Source of the DNA: CAVQBC01 sp963848415
GTDB lineage: Bacteria; Actinomycetota; Thermoleophilia; Solirubrobacterales; Solirubrobacteraceae
Direction: 5' to 3'
NCBI GenBank assembly: GCA_963848415.1
Contig: CAWKDN010000001.1
Span: 2,294,001 to 2,358,000 of the forward strand
DNA length: 64,000 nt
In this document: in pieces, positions 56,096 through 64,000 of the stretch
Layout of the letters: each line of letters starts with the position of its first letter
Numbering within the stretch: position 1 is the first letter of the stretch
Made by a program: the position numbers and the translations under genes
The notes under the pieces: generated by a model
Database searches by the model: none
What the model was told of the DNA's origin: nothing
Seen by the model: only the letters and a program-made list of their open reading frames with translations

Positions 56096-56895
56096 TGGGC
56101 GAGAGCTGGCTGGCCCTCCCGCGCGACTGGCTCGCGTCCTTCGGGGCCATCGCGCGCTTCTGCGTGCGCGTGGTGGGCGAGGTCCTCGGGTTGCGGGTGC
56201 TGCGCTTCTTCGGCGAGGCGCTGCGCCAGGCGGGGATCCTGATCCTCTCCTCGACGCTCGTGATCTGGGGGCTGATCTTCATCATCGGCCTGCAGTGCGG
56301 GATCGAGGGCGCCTACCTCAACCGCTCGCTCGGCGTCCCGGCCTACGCGGGGCTGTTCGCCGCCTGGTGCGACCTGCGCGAGCTGGTGCCCTACGCCTTC
56401 GGCTACATGATGGCCGCCAAGGTCGGCACCGGGATCGTCGCCGAGCTCGGCTCGATGCGCATCTCCGACGAGATCGACGCGCTCGAGGTGATGGGGATCT
56501 CCTCGATGACCTTCCTGTGCGCCACCCGCCTGCTCGCCTCCTGGCTCGTGCTGCCGTTCATGTACGTCGCGGGCATCGGCGCCGGCTTCCTGGCCAGCTA
56601 CCTCGCGGTGGTGGCCCAGATCGGCGAGGTCTCCTCGGGCGGCTACCTGCTGATCTTCTGGATGTTCCAGAACCCACCCGACCTGATCTACAGCGTGGTC
56701 AAGGCGATGGCGATGGCGACGGTGATCGTGCTGGTCGGCTGCTACTACGGCTACACGGCCAGCGGCGGGCCGGTGGGCGTCGGGACGGCGACGGCGAAGT
56801 CGATGGTGCTCAACATCGTGCTCGTCCACCTGATCGGGATGCTGGGCACGCAGATCTTCTGGGGCGCCAACCCGCGAGCCCCGATCGGCGGCTGA
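56095..56895 (+). CDS. MlaE/YrbE-type ABC permease, second mce permease
   Basis: 266 residues. Same family as the gene before it: YAFGYMMAAKVGTGIVAELGSMRISDEIDALEVMG, then CYYGYTASGGPVGVGTATAKSMVLNIV at the C-terminus. The paired, non-identical permeases are the actinobacterial mce arrangement, in contrast to the single MlaE of Gram-negative Mla systems. One base separates it from the ATPase gene. Confidence 0.92.
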   Translation: MGESWLALPRDWLASFGAIARFCVRVVGEVLGLRVLRFFGEALRQAGILILSSTLVIWGLIFIIGLQCGIEGAYLNRSLGVPAYAGLFAAWCDLRELVPYAFGYMMAAKVGTGIVAELGSMRISDEIDALEVMGISSMTFLCATRLLASWLVLPFMYVAGIGAGFLASYLAVVAQIGEVSSGGYLLIFWMFQNPPDLIYSVVKAMAMATVIVLVGCYYGYTASGGPVGVGTATAKSMVLNIVLVHLIGMLGTQIFWGANPRAPIGG

Positions 56896-56896
56896 C

Positions 56897-57670
56897 GTGG
56901 CCGCCGCGCCCACGCCCACGCCCGCCGTCGAGTTCGTGGAGGTCCACAAGGCCTTCGGGCGAAACAGGATCCTGCGCGGGCTGAACATGACCATCCCAGA
57001 GGACCGGATCTCGATGATCCTCGGGCCGTCGGGGACCGGCAAGTCGGTCTGCATCAAGCACATGGTCGGCCTGCTCTATCCCGACGACGGCGACGTCCTC
57101 GTCCACGGCGAGTCGGTCCCGAACATGACCGACGACCAGCTCTTCGAGATGCGCAAGAAGTTCGGCGTGCTCTTCCAGGACGGCGCGCTGTTCGGCTCGA
57201 TGGACCTCTACGACAACGTCGCCTTCCCCCTGCGCCAGCACACGGACAAGGGCGAGGACGAGATCGCGGAGATCGTGATGCGCCGGCTGCGCGAGGTCGG
57301 GCTCGAGGACTCGCGCGAGAAGGCGCCCAACGAGCTCTCCGGCGGCATGCGCAAGCGCGCCGGCTTCGCGCGCGCGCTCGTGCTGGACCCGGACATCGTG
57401 CTCTTCGACGAGCCCGACTCCGGCCTCGATCCCGTCCGCACCGCGCTGCTGTGCGAGCTGATCAAGGAGATCCACGAGGAGAACGGCGGCGCCTACGTGG
57501 TCATCACCCACGACATCATGTCCGCCAAGCGGGTCGCCGAGTACATCGCGGTCCTGTGGAAGGGGGAGATCGTCGAGTCCGGGCCCGCCGACGAGCTCTT
57601 CGACTCCGACAACCAGTTCGTACGGCAGTTCCTCGCGGGCGCGTCCGTCGGCCCGCTGGGCATGGAGTGA
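56897..57670 (+). CDS. Mkl/MlaF-type ABC transporter ATPase
   Basis: 257 residues from GTG 56897. Walker A is GPSGTGKS, the Q-loop LFQDGALFGSMDLYDNV, the signature NELSGGMRKRAGFARAL (the MlaF-type variant LSGGM), Walker B VLFDEPDSGLDP and the H-loop VITHD. It powers lipid movement through the two permeases. In mycobacteria the Mkl ATPase is usually encoded away from mce loci; here it sits inside the operon, as is common in deeper actinobacteria. Confidence 0.94.
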   Translation: MAAAPTPTPAVEFVEVHKAFGRNRILRGLNMTIPEDRISMILGPSGTGKSVCIKHMVGLLYPDDGDVLVHGESVPNMTDDQLFEMRKKFGVLFQDGALFGSMDLYDNVAFPLRQHTDKGEDEIAEIVMRRLREVGLEDSREKAPNELSGGMRKRAGFARALVLDPDIVLFDEPDSGLDPVRTALLCELIKEIHEENGGAYVVITHDIMSAKRVAEYIAVLWKGEIVESGPADELFDSDNQFVRQFLAGASVGPLGME

Positions 57671-57675
57671 GGCGG

Positions 57676-59026
57676 ATGACGGTCGCGCGGTTGGCCGCCC
57701 TCGGGGCGCTCGTCCTCGCCGTGATCCTGGTGGCGCTGCTCGTGCTGCGCGACGGCGCGACGCACTCCTACGCCTTCGTCTTCCAGAACGCCGGCCAGCT
57801 CGTCGACGACGACGACGTGCGCGTCGGCGGCCGGCGCGTGGGCTCGATCAAGGACATCGAGCTCACCGAACGACAACCTCGCGCGCGTCGAGGTGGAGGT
57901 CGAGGAGCCCTACGCGCCGCTGCGCGAGGGCACGCAGGCGGTGGTGAGACTGACGTCGCTGTCCGGCGTGGCGAACCGCTACATCGCGCTCAGCCCGGCG
58001 CCGAACTCCAACCGCGAGCTCGACGACGGCGCCGTGCTGCGACTCGCGGACACCACCTCGGTGGTCGACCTCGACCAGCTCTTCAACACCTTCGACCAGC
58101 GCACCCGCAAGGGCCTGCGCGACGTCATCCGCGGCTTCGCCGCCCAGTACGAGGGCAAGGGCCCCGAGGCCAACGCCTCGGCGAAGTACTTCAACCCGTT
58201 CCTGTCCACCTCGCGGCGGGTGTTCGGCGAGCTGGCCCAGGACGAGGGGGCGCTGACGGACTTCCTGGTCAACAGCTCGACCGCCGTCACGGCCCTGGCC
58301 GAGCGGCGCGAGGACCTCTCGGCGCTCGTGGGCAACGCGAACGCCACCGTGAAGGCGATCGGCGACGAGAACGAGGCGCTCGACCGCTCGCTGGAGCTGC
58401 TGCCGACCACGCTGCGGCGCGGCAACTCGACGTTCGTGAACCTGCGCGCGACGCTCGACGACCTCGACCTGCTCGTCGAGGAGTCAAAGCCCGCCACCCG
58501 CGAGCTGACGCCGTTCCTGCGCGAGCTGCGACCGCTGGTGCGCGAGGCGCGGCCGACGATCCGCGACCTGCGCACGCTGGTCCGCCGGCCGGGGCCGGAC
58601 AACGACGCGGTCGAGCTGACGCGCAAGCTCCCGGGCTTCCAACGCCTGGCCTCCACGAGCTTTCAGAGCTCCACACGAGCGCTGCAGCGCAGCCAGCCGG
58701 TGCTCGAGTTCGCGCGCCCGTACACGCCGGAGCTGATCGGCTTCCTGCGCGACTTCGGCCAGACCGGATCCCCGTACGACGCCAACGGCCACTACGCGCG
58801 CGTCGCGCCGCAGTTCAACGCGTTCTCCTTCACCGACGGCCCGGGCGGCGGCGTGCTGAGCCCGCAGCCGCCCGCCAACCGCTTCGACGGCCTGCAGACC
58901 AACGTGATCCGGCGCTGTCCCGGCGCGGCCAGCCAGGCCCCGCCGGACGGCTCGGCGCCGTTCACGGACCAGGGGAGCCTCAGCTCCGAGGACTGCGACC
59001 CCAGCCTCGTGCTGCCCGGCCCATGA
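57676..59026 (+). pseudogene. First MCE/MlaD substrate-binding protein, one frameshift
   Basis: ATG 57676 starts a membrane anchor (LAALGALVLAVILVALLVL) and an MCE domain (FQNAGQLVDDDDVRVGGRRVGSIKDIEL). At 57867-57871 the frame is lost; the next frame continues NDNLARVEVEVEEPYAPLREGTQAVVRL without a gap. One extra base, or two missing, is enough. The remaining 370 residues are intact: helical MCE C-region (FDQRTRKGLRDVIRGFAAQYEGKG) and a proline-rich end. Joined length about 450. With both flanking parts fully conserved and the operon otherwise intact, a sequencing error or very recent loss is likely. Confidence 0.85.
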
Positions 59027-60507
59027 CCCTCGTGCGCGTCCTCGCCGTCGTCGCGGTGCTCGCGGCCTGCGCCGCGGTGGCGGTGATCGCCGCCGGGGCC
59101 AACGGCTCCGACGGCGCCTACAAGGTCCGCGCGATCTTCGACAACGCCGGCTTCCTGGTCGCCGGCGAGGACGTCAAGGTGGCGGGGGTCAAGGTCGGGG
59201 TGATCGACTCGCTGACGGTCACCGAGGACTTCCGCGCCGCGGTGGTGATGGACATCCAGGATCCCGGCTATCGCGACTTCCGCGCCGACGCGAGCTGCAT
59301 CGTGCGCCCGCAGGGGCTGATCGGGGAGAAGTACGTCGAGTGCGAGCCGACCCAGGCGCGGTCGCCCGGCGCGCCGGCGCCGGCCGAGCTGCGGCGGATC
59401 GCCTCCGGAGCGGGCGAGGGCCAGTACCTGCTGCCGGTGCAGAACACGCAGGCCTCGACCGACCTCGACCTGGTCAACGACATCATGCGCCTGCCCTACC
59501 GCGAGCGCTTCTCGATCATCCTCAACGAGCTCGGGACGGGCGTGGCCGGCCGCGGGCGCGACCTCGACGAGGTCATCCGCCGCGCGGCCCCCGCGCTGAA
59601 GGAGACCGACGAGGTGCTGGCCATCCTCGCGCGGCAGAACCGGACGCTCGCCGACCTCGCGCGCGACGCCGACACGGTGCTCGCCCCGCTGGCCCGCGAC
59701 CGCCGGCGCGTGGCCGGGGCGATCGAGAACGCCGGCGAGGTCGCGCAGGCCACCGCCGAGCGGCGCGGCGCGCTGGCCGACGACCTCGAGCGCCTGCCGC
59801 CGTTCCTGCGCGAGCTCGAGCCCACCATGACCCGGCTGCGGACGCTGTCGGCCTCGATGACCCCGGTGCTCGAGGACCTCGGCGACGCCGCCCCGGACGT
59901 CAACCGCGTGGTGGAAGGGCTCGGGCCCTTCTCGGACTCGGCCACCACGTCGCTCGTCTCGCTCGGCGACGCGAGCGAGATCGGCACGCCCGCCGTCAAG
60001 GGCGCGCTGCCCATCGTCAAGGACCTGCGCCGCTTCGCGGGCGTCGCCGACCCGGTCGGCAGCAAGCTCTCCTCGTTGCTGCGGTCCTTCGAGGACACCG
60101 ACGGCACCGAGTCGCTGATGGACTTCCTGCTCTACTCGACGACCGCCATCAACGGCTTCGACACCTTCGGGCACTACCTGCGGGCGCGGCTGTTGGTCAA
60201 CACCTGCTCGACCTACGCGGTCGACCGGCTCGACCTGTGCTCGGCGAACTTCCCGGAGCCGGTGGAGGAGGACGAGGAGGCCGAGGAGGCGACGGCGGCG
60301 CAGGACGGTGCGCTGCGCCGGGTGGGGGCCACCCGCCGCCCAGGCCGCGACCGCACCGCCGCCCGCGGGCCGGCGCGCGAGCGGGCGCCGCCGCGCGAGG
60401 CGCCCTCTCGCCCGCGCCGGCGGGTGGGCAAGGCCACCCCTGCCCCCGCCGCCGACGAGCAGTCAGAGGCGCTGCTGGACTACCTCTTCGGCAAGGACGG
60501 GCCATGA
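59023..60507 (+). CDS. Second MCE/MlaD family protein
   Basis: 494 residues, ATGA overlap at both ends. One N-terminal helix, MCE domain with DNAGFLVAGEDVKVAGVKVGVIDSL, RPQGLIGEKYVECEP, then long helices (DLVNDIMRLPYRERFSIILNELG) that in known MCE hexamers form the lipid tunnel. The last 90 residues are acidic, then very basic and proline/arginine-rich, unlike the other MCE proteins here, and may bind the cell wall. Confidence 0.92.
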   Translation: MTLVRVLAVVAVLAACAAVAVIAAGANGSDGAYKVRAIFDNAGFLVAGEDVKVAGVKVGVIDSLTVTEDFRAAVVMDIQDPGYRDFRADASCIVRPQGLIGEKYVECEPTQARSPGAPAPAELRRIASGAGEGQYLLPVQNTQASTDLDLVNDIMRLPYRERFSIILNELGTGVAGRGRDLDEVIRRAAPALKETDEVLAILARQNRTLADLARDADTVLAPLARDRRRVAGAIENAGEVAQATAERRGALADDLERLPPFLRELEPTMTRLRTLSASMTPVLEDLGDAAPDVNRVVEGLGPFSDSATTSLVSLGDASEIGTPAVKGALPIVKDLRRFAGVADPVGSKLSSLLRSFEDTDGTESLMDFLLYSTTAINGFDTFGHYLRARLLVNTCSTYAVDRLDLCSANFPEPVEEDEEAEEATAAQDGALRRVGATRRPGRDRTAARGPARERAPPREAPSRPRRRVGKATPAPAADEQSEALLDYLFGKDGP

Positions 60508-61928
60508 GGCGCCGCGGCTCGGGCGTGGCCGGAAACCCGGTGCTGATCGGCGCGGCCACCGTGCTGGTGATCATCGTCGCGGTCTTCCTCGCCTACAACG
60601 CCAACCAGGGGCTGCCGTTCGTGCCGTCCTACACGCTCGAGGTCGAGGTGCCCAGCGCGGCGAACCTCGTGGCGGGCAACGAGGTGCGCGTCGGCGGCGT
60701 GCGCGTCGGCGCCGTCGAGGGCATCCGCGCGCGCCGCCTGCGCGACGGCACGAGCATCGCCGTGCTGCGGCTCGAGATCGACCGCGAGGTCGAGCCGCTG
60801 CCGAGGGACTCGACCGTGCTCGTGCGCCCGCGCTCAGCGCTCGGCCTCAAGTACGTGCAGATCACGCGCGGGCGCTCGGACCGCGGCTTCGCCGACGGCG
60901 CGACCGTCCCGCTCGCGCAGGCGCGGCCCGCGCCGGTCGAGCTCGACGAGGTCCTGAACATGTTCGACGCAGAGACGCGGCCCGCCGTGCAGAGGAACCT
61001 GCGCGGCTTCGGTGACGGGCTCGCGGGCCGCGGCGAGGACCTCAACACCGCCATCGGCGCCTTCCGGCCGCTGCTGCGCGACATCGTCCCCGTGATGGAG
61101 AACCTGTCCGCCGAGCAGACCCGGCTCGGCCGGTTCTTCGACACCCTGGGGGCGACCGCGGGGATCGTCGCGCCCGCCGCGGAGACGCAGGCCGAGCTGT
61201 TCGGCAACCTCGACACCACCTTCGCGGCCTTGCGCACGGTGGCGCGGCCCTACCTGCAGGAGGCGATCGAGGAGGGGCGCCCGACGCTCGACGCCGGCAT
61301 CCGCGACTTCCCCCGCCAGCGGCCCTTCCTGGCCAACACCGAGGGCCTCTTCCGCGAGCTGCGCCCGGGGACGCGGGCGCTCGAGCGCGCCGCGCCGGAC
61401 CTCGCCGACGCCGTCGAGGTGGGCACGCGGACGCTGCGGCGCACGCCGCCGTTCAACCGTCGGCTGGCCAGCCTGCTCGCAGAGCTCGAGCGGTTCTCCG
61501 ACGACCCGCAGGTCCCGCGCGGCGTGCGCCGGCTGACCCAGACGCTGACCGCGCTTCAGCCGACGCTCGACTTCGCCGCACCCGCCCAGACGACCTGCAA
61601 CTACCTCTCGCTGGCCCTGCGCAACGCCAGCTCGCTGCTCTCCGAGGGCGACGGCACCGGCACCTGGCAGCGCTTCATCATCATCACGACCCCCGAGGGG
61701 CCCAACAGCGAGGGCTTCCCCGCCTCCGCACCCGCCGACGGGCCCTCGGTCGCCAACCACCTCCACACCAACCCGTACCCGAACACCGCAGCGCCCGGGC
61801 AGCCGCGCGAGTGCGAGGCCGGCAACGAGCCCTACGCGCGCGGGCGCACCGTGCTCTCCAACCCGCCCGGCACCCAGCGCGCCGGCACCCAGCCCACCAC
61901 CCCGCCGGAGCCCGAGGAGGACGAGTGA
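60504..61928 (+). CDS. Third MCE/MlaD family protein
   Basis: 474 residues. Basic start, membrane helix (VLIGAATVLVIIVAVFLAY), MCE domain (PSAANLVAGNEVRVGGVRVGAVEGI; ALGLKYVQITRGRS). A tunnel helix region follows (FDAETRPAVQRNLRGFGDGLAGRGEDLNTAI). The C-terminal domain with one conserved cysteine pair (TTCNYLS; RECEAGN) ends in a proline-rich tail. Overlaps the genes on both sides by 4 bp. Confidence 0.92.
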   Translation: MRRRGSGVAGNPVLIGAATVLVIIVAVFLAYNANQGLPFVPSYTLEVEVPSAANLVAGNEVRVGGVRVGAVEGIRARRLRDGTSIAVLRLEIDREVEPLPRDSTVLVRPRSALGLKYVQITRGRSDRGFADGATVPLAQARPAPVELDEVLNMFDAETRPAVQRNLRGFGDGLAGRGEDLNTAIGAFRPLLRDIVPVMENLSAEQTRLGRFFDTLGATAGIVAPAAETQAELFGNLDTTFAALRTVARPYLQEAIEEGRPTLDAGIRDFPRQRPFLANTEGLFRELRPGTRALERAAPDLADAVEVGTRTLRRTPPFNRRLASLLAELERFSDDPQVPRGVRRLTQTLTALQPTLDFAAPAQTTCNYLSLALRNASSLLSEGDGTGTWQRFIIITTPEGPNSEGFPASAPADGPSVANHLHTNPYPNTAAPGQPRECEAGNEPYARGRTVLSNPPGTQRAGTQPTTPPEPEEDE

Positions 61929-63469
61929 GGCGCCGCTCGCCCCGCCTGAGCTCGGTCGCCGTCGGGCTGATCGCGCTGGTCGCGATCACCGTGCTGACCT
62001 ACTTCGGCTTCGCCAAGGACATCCCGTTCACGCGCGGCTTCGAGATCCGGGCGGAGTTCGCCAACGCTGTCGCGATCCGGCCCGGTGCGCCGGTGCGGAT
62101 CGCCGGCGTCGACGTCGGCAAGGTCGCCCGCGTGGAGCCCAAGCCGGGCTCCGACGCCGCCGTGGTCGTGCTCGCGGTGGAGGAGGAGGGGCGCCCGCTG
62201 CACCTCGACGCGACCGCCAAGATCCGCCCGCGCATCTTCCTGGAGGGCAACTTCTTCGTCGACCTCGAGCCGGGCAGCCCGGGCCGGGCCGAGCTCTCCG
62301 ACGGCGACGCGCTGACCGTCACCCAGACGGCGTCGCCGGTCCAGCTCGACGAGGTGCTCACCTCGCTGCAGTCCGACGCGCGCGAGGACCTCAAGGACGT
62401 CCTGGACGGGATCGGGACGGCGTGGTCGAGCAACCCGAGCGCCGCCGAGGACCGCGACGCCGACCCCTCGGCCCGCGGGCAGACGGCGGCCGAGTCCTTC
62501 AACGACGCCTACGACTCGATTCCCGAGGCCGAGCGCAGCATCAGCCGCGTCAACCAGGCGCTGCTCGGCGTCGAGCCCGACGCCGACCTGCAACGGCTGC
62601 TGCGCGGGGGCGCGCGCACGGCCGCGGGGCTGGCGCGCAACGAGGAGCAGCTGCAGGACCTGGTGACCAACTTCAACCGCACGACAGCCGCGCTGGCCGC
62701 CGAGTCCGGTGCCCTCAGCGCCTCGATCCGGCTGCTGGCGCCGACGCTCGCGAGCGCCAACCGCGCCTTCGACACGCTCAACGCCGCCTTCCCGCCGACG
62801 CGCGCCTTCGCGCTGGAGATCCTGCCCGGCGTGCGCGAGACGGCGGCCACGATCGACGCCGCCTTCCCGTGGATCGAGCAGACGCGGCGGCTGGTCGCCC
62901 CCGACGAGCTGCAGGGCCTCGCCCGCCGGCTCTCGCCCGCGGTGCGCGACCTCGCCCGCACGATCGACACCTCCTACGTGCTGCTGCCGGAGATCAACCG
63001 CACGGCGCGCTGCGCCAGCGACGTGCTGCTGCCGACCGGCGACATCGTCGTGCGCGACGAGTTCGAGACCGGGGTGGAGAACTACAAGGAGTTCTTCTAC
63101 GGGCTGGTCGGGCTCGCCGGCGAGGGGCAGAACTTCGACGGCAACGGGCAGTACGTGCGCTTCCAGACCGGTGGCGGCGCGAACACGATCCAGCTCGGCG
63201 GCGAGGCGCCGCAGTTCGGCAACCTGGTCGGCACGCCGCTCGGGGCGCGGCCGGGCAAGCCGCGGCGCAAGCCGCCCTACCGGCCCGACGCGCCCTGCTA
63301 CCGCCAGCAGCGCCCGGACGTCAACGGTCCCGCCGGCGCGCGCATCAGCGGCGACCGCGCGCGGTCCTCGGCCGCCACCAAGGCACGCCAGAAGCGCGAG
63401 CTCGAGGACCTGCGCGCCAAGCTGCGGCCGTTCGGCTCGCGCAGCGGCGGCGAGGGGGAGACGCCGTGA
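61925..63469 (+). CDS. Fourth MCE/MlaD family protein
   Basis: 514 residues from GTG 61925 (overlap with the previous stop). Membrane helix SVAVGLIALVAITVLTYFGF, MCE domain (FANAVAIRPGAPVRIAGVDVGKVARVE; IFLEGNFFVDLEPGSPG). A helical region follows (SLQSDAREDLKDVLDGIGTAWS) with a long coiled-coil-like stretch about residues 190-300. The end is basic (RARSSAATKARQKRELEDLRAKL). Its stop overlaps the next gene's GTG. Confidence 0.92.
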   Translation: MRRRSPRLSSVAVGLIALVAITVLTYFGFAKDIPFTRGFEIRAEFANAVAIRPGAPVRIAGVDVGKVARVEPKPGSDAAVVVLAVEEEGRPLHLDATAKIRPRIFLEGNFFVDLEPGSPGRAELSDGDALTVTQTASPVQLDEVLTSLQSDAREDLKDVLDGIGTAWSSNPSAAEDRDADPSARGQTAAESFNDAYDSIPEAERSISRVNQALLGVEPDADLQRLLRGGARTAAGLARNEEQLQDLVTNFNRTTAALAAESGALSASIRLLAPTLASANRAFDTLNAAFPPTRAFALEILPGVRETAATIDAAFPWIEQTRRLVAPDELQGLARRLSPAVRDLARTIDTSYVLLPEINRTARCASDVLLPTGDIVVRDEFETGVENYKEFFYGLVGLAGEGQNFDGNGQYVRFQTGGGANTIQLGGEAPQFGNLVGTPLGARPGKPRRKPPYRPDAPCYRQQRPDVNGPAGARISGDRARSSAATKARQKRELEDLRAKLRPFGSRSGGEGETP

Positions 63470-64000
63470 TCTCGGCGATCCGCAAGCACCTCGTCGACGT
63501 CGCGGCCGTGCTGGTGCTCGTCGTGGTCGCCGTCGCGGTGGCCGGCGTGGTGCTCACCAACCAGCGCCTGGCGCTGCCCGGCTGGGTGCCGTTCATCGGC
63601 CAGGACTTCTACGAGATCCAGGCCGAGATGAGCACGGCCCAGGCGGTGACCCCGGGTCAGGGGCAGACGGTCAACATCGCGGGCGTCCAGGTCGGCGAGA
63701 TCTCCGAGGTCCGGCTTCAGCGCGGGCGGGCGATCGTGACGCTGCGGATGAGGCCCGAGCACGACCGCGTCTACCGCAACGCGAGCGTGCTGCTGCGCCC
63801 GAAGACGGGGCTGAAGGACATGGTCGCCGAGCTGACCCCCGGGACCCGGGACGCCGGGCGCCTGCGCGAGGGCGGGACGATCCCGGTCTCCCAGACGCTG
63901 CCCGACGTCAACTTCGACGAGATCCTCGCCTCGCTCGACGGCGACACCCGCAGCTACCTCCAGCTGCTGCTCAGCGGCGGCGGCGAGGGGCTGCGCGGCA
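63466..64000 (+). CDS. Fifth MCE/MlaD family protein, cut by window edge
   Basis: 178 residues are visible from GTG 63466. Membrane helix VAAVLVLVVVAVAVAGVVL, then the MCE domain (AQAVTPGQGQTVNIAGVQVGEISEV; VLLRPKTGLKDMVAELTPG), ending inside the helical region (FDEILASLDGDTRSYLQLLL). The 3' end lies beyond base 64000. If the operon follows the mycobacterial plan, a sixth MCE gene should follow. Confidence 0.92.
   Translation, partial: MISAIRKHLVDVAAVLVLVVVAVAVAGVVLTNQRLALPGWVPFIGQDFYEIQAEMSTAQAVTPGQGQTVNIAGVQVGEISEVRLQRGRAIVTLRMRPEHDRVYRNASVLLRPKTGLKDMVAELTPGTRDAGRLREGGTIPVSQTLPDVNFDEILASLDGDTRSYLQLLLSGGGEGLRG

Noticed and set aside
57451..60507. 1018-codon frame spanning the first two MCE genes
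   Set aside because: It reads the first MCE gene off-frame after 57870 and joins the second in frame; it is not a fused protein.

Overview
The window looks like chromosome from a very GC-rich actinobacterium. I favour the Thermoleophilia (Solirubrobacterales-like). This rests on strong GC bias at third codon positions, a complete mce lipid-transport operon, a coproheme decarboxylase (actinobacterial/firmicute haem route), a SigB/SigF-type stress sigma factor, and secreted proteins ending in a two-cysteine beta-sandwich tail that I associate with that class. The lineage call is inference. I see no tRNA, rRNA, CRISPR array, transposase, integrase or phage gene.

Layout. 1-9.1 kb is mostly minus strand: a membrane/lipoprotein operon cut by the left edge, a three-helix membrane protein, a 709-residue secreted protein of unknown role, a secreted alpha/beta hydrolase, and a ferredoxin reductase overlapping a coproheme decarboxylase. 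9.2-11.6 kb carries a glycosyltransferase fused to a flippase-like membrane domain. 11.7-14.2 kb is a partner-switching pair (STAS plus GAF-GAF-phosphatase-kinase) with a fresh, exact internal duplication. 14.3-19.4 kb holds a frameshifted flavin oxidoreductase, a membrane-anchored PI-PLC-like protein, and a DGPF/ECF42 sigma pair with two frameshifts. 19.5-25.8 kb is a three-gene secreted-protein operon whose products share a C-terminal tail; the last gene is shredded by frameshifts. 26-29.5 kb has a patatin and a penicillin-acylase-like protein.

29.5-32.1 kb and 51.2-53.9 kb each hold a divergent pair of a zinc alcohol/polyol dehydrogenase and an FGGY sugar kinase, suggesting two polyol-to-ketose-phosphate modules. 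32.1-34.7 kb is a patchy stress-type stretch of channel protein, tiny acidic proteins and decayed fragments. 34.7-38.3 kb is cobalamin-dependent methionine synthase, separated by paired inverted repeats from an ECF sigma / MscS / SigF-like operon (38.4-40.9 kb). 40.9-43.5 kb mixes intact genes (TauE exporter, Lrp regulator) with three frameshifted ones. 43.6-49.3 kb is a nitrogen block: glutamine synthetase III divergent from amt-glnK, then a PucR regulator. 54.0-54.5 kb is a heat-shock hsp20 gene with a readable promoter. 55.3-64.0 kb is an mce operon (two YrbE permeases, Mkl ATPase, five MCE proteins, the fifth cut by the right edge) with nearly every start overlapping the previous stop.

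At least eight genes carry apparent frameshifts or stops. Either the assembly has uncorrected indels or several genes are decaying; this cannot be decided from the sequence alone, so those genes are labelled pseudogene with the break described. The best candidate for an undescribed system is the 19.5-25.8 kb surface operon.
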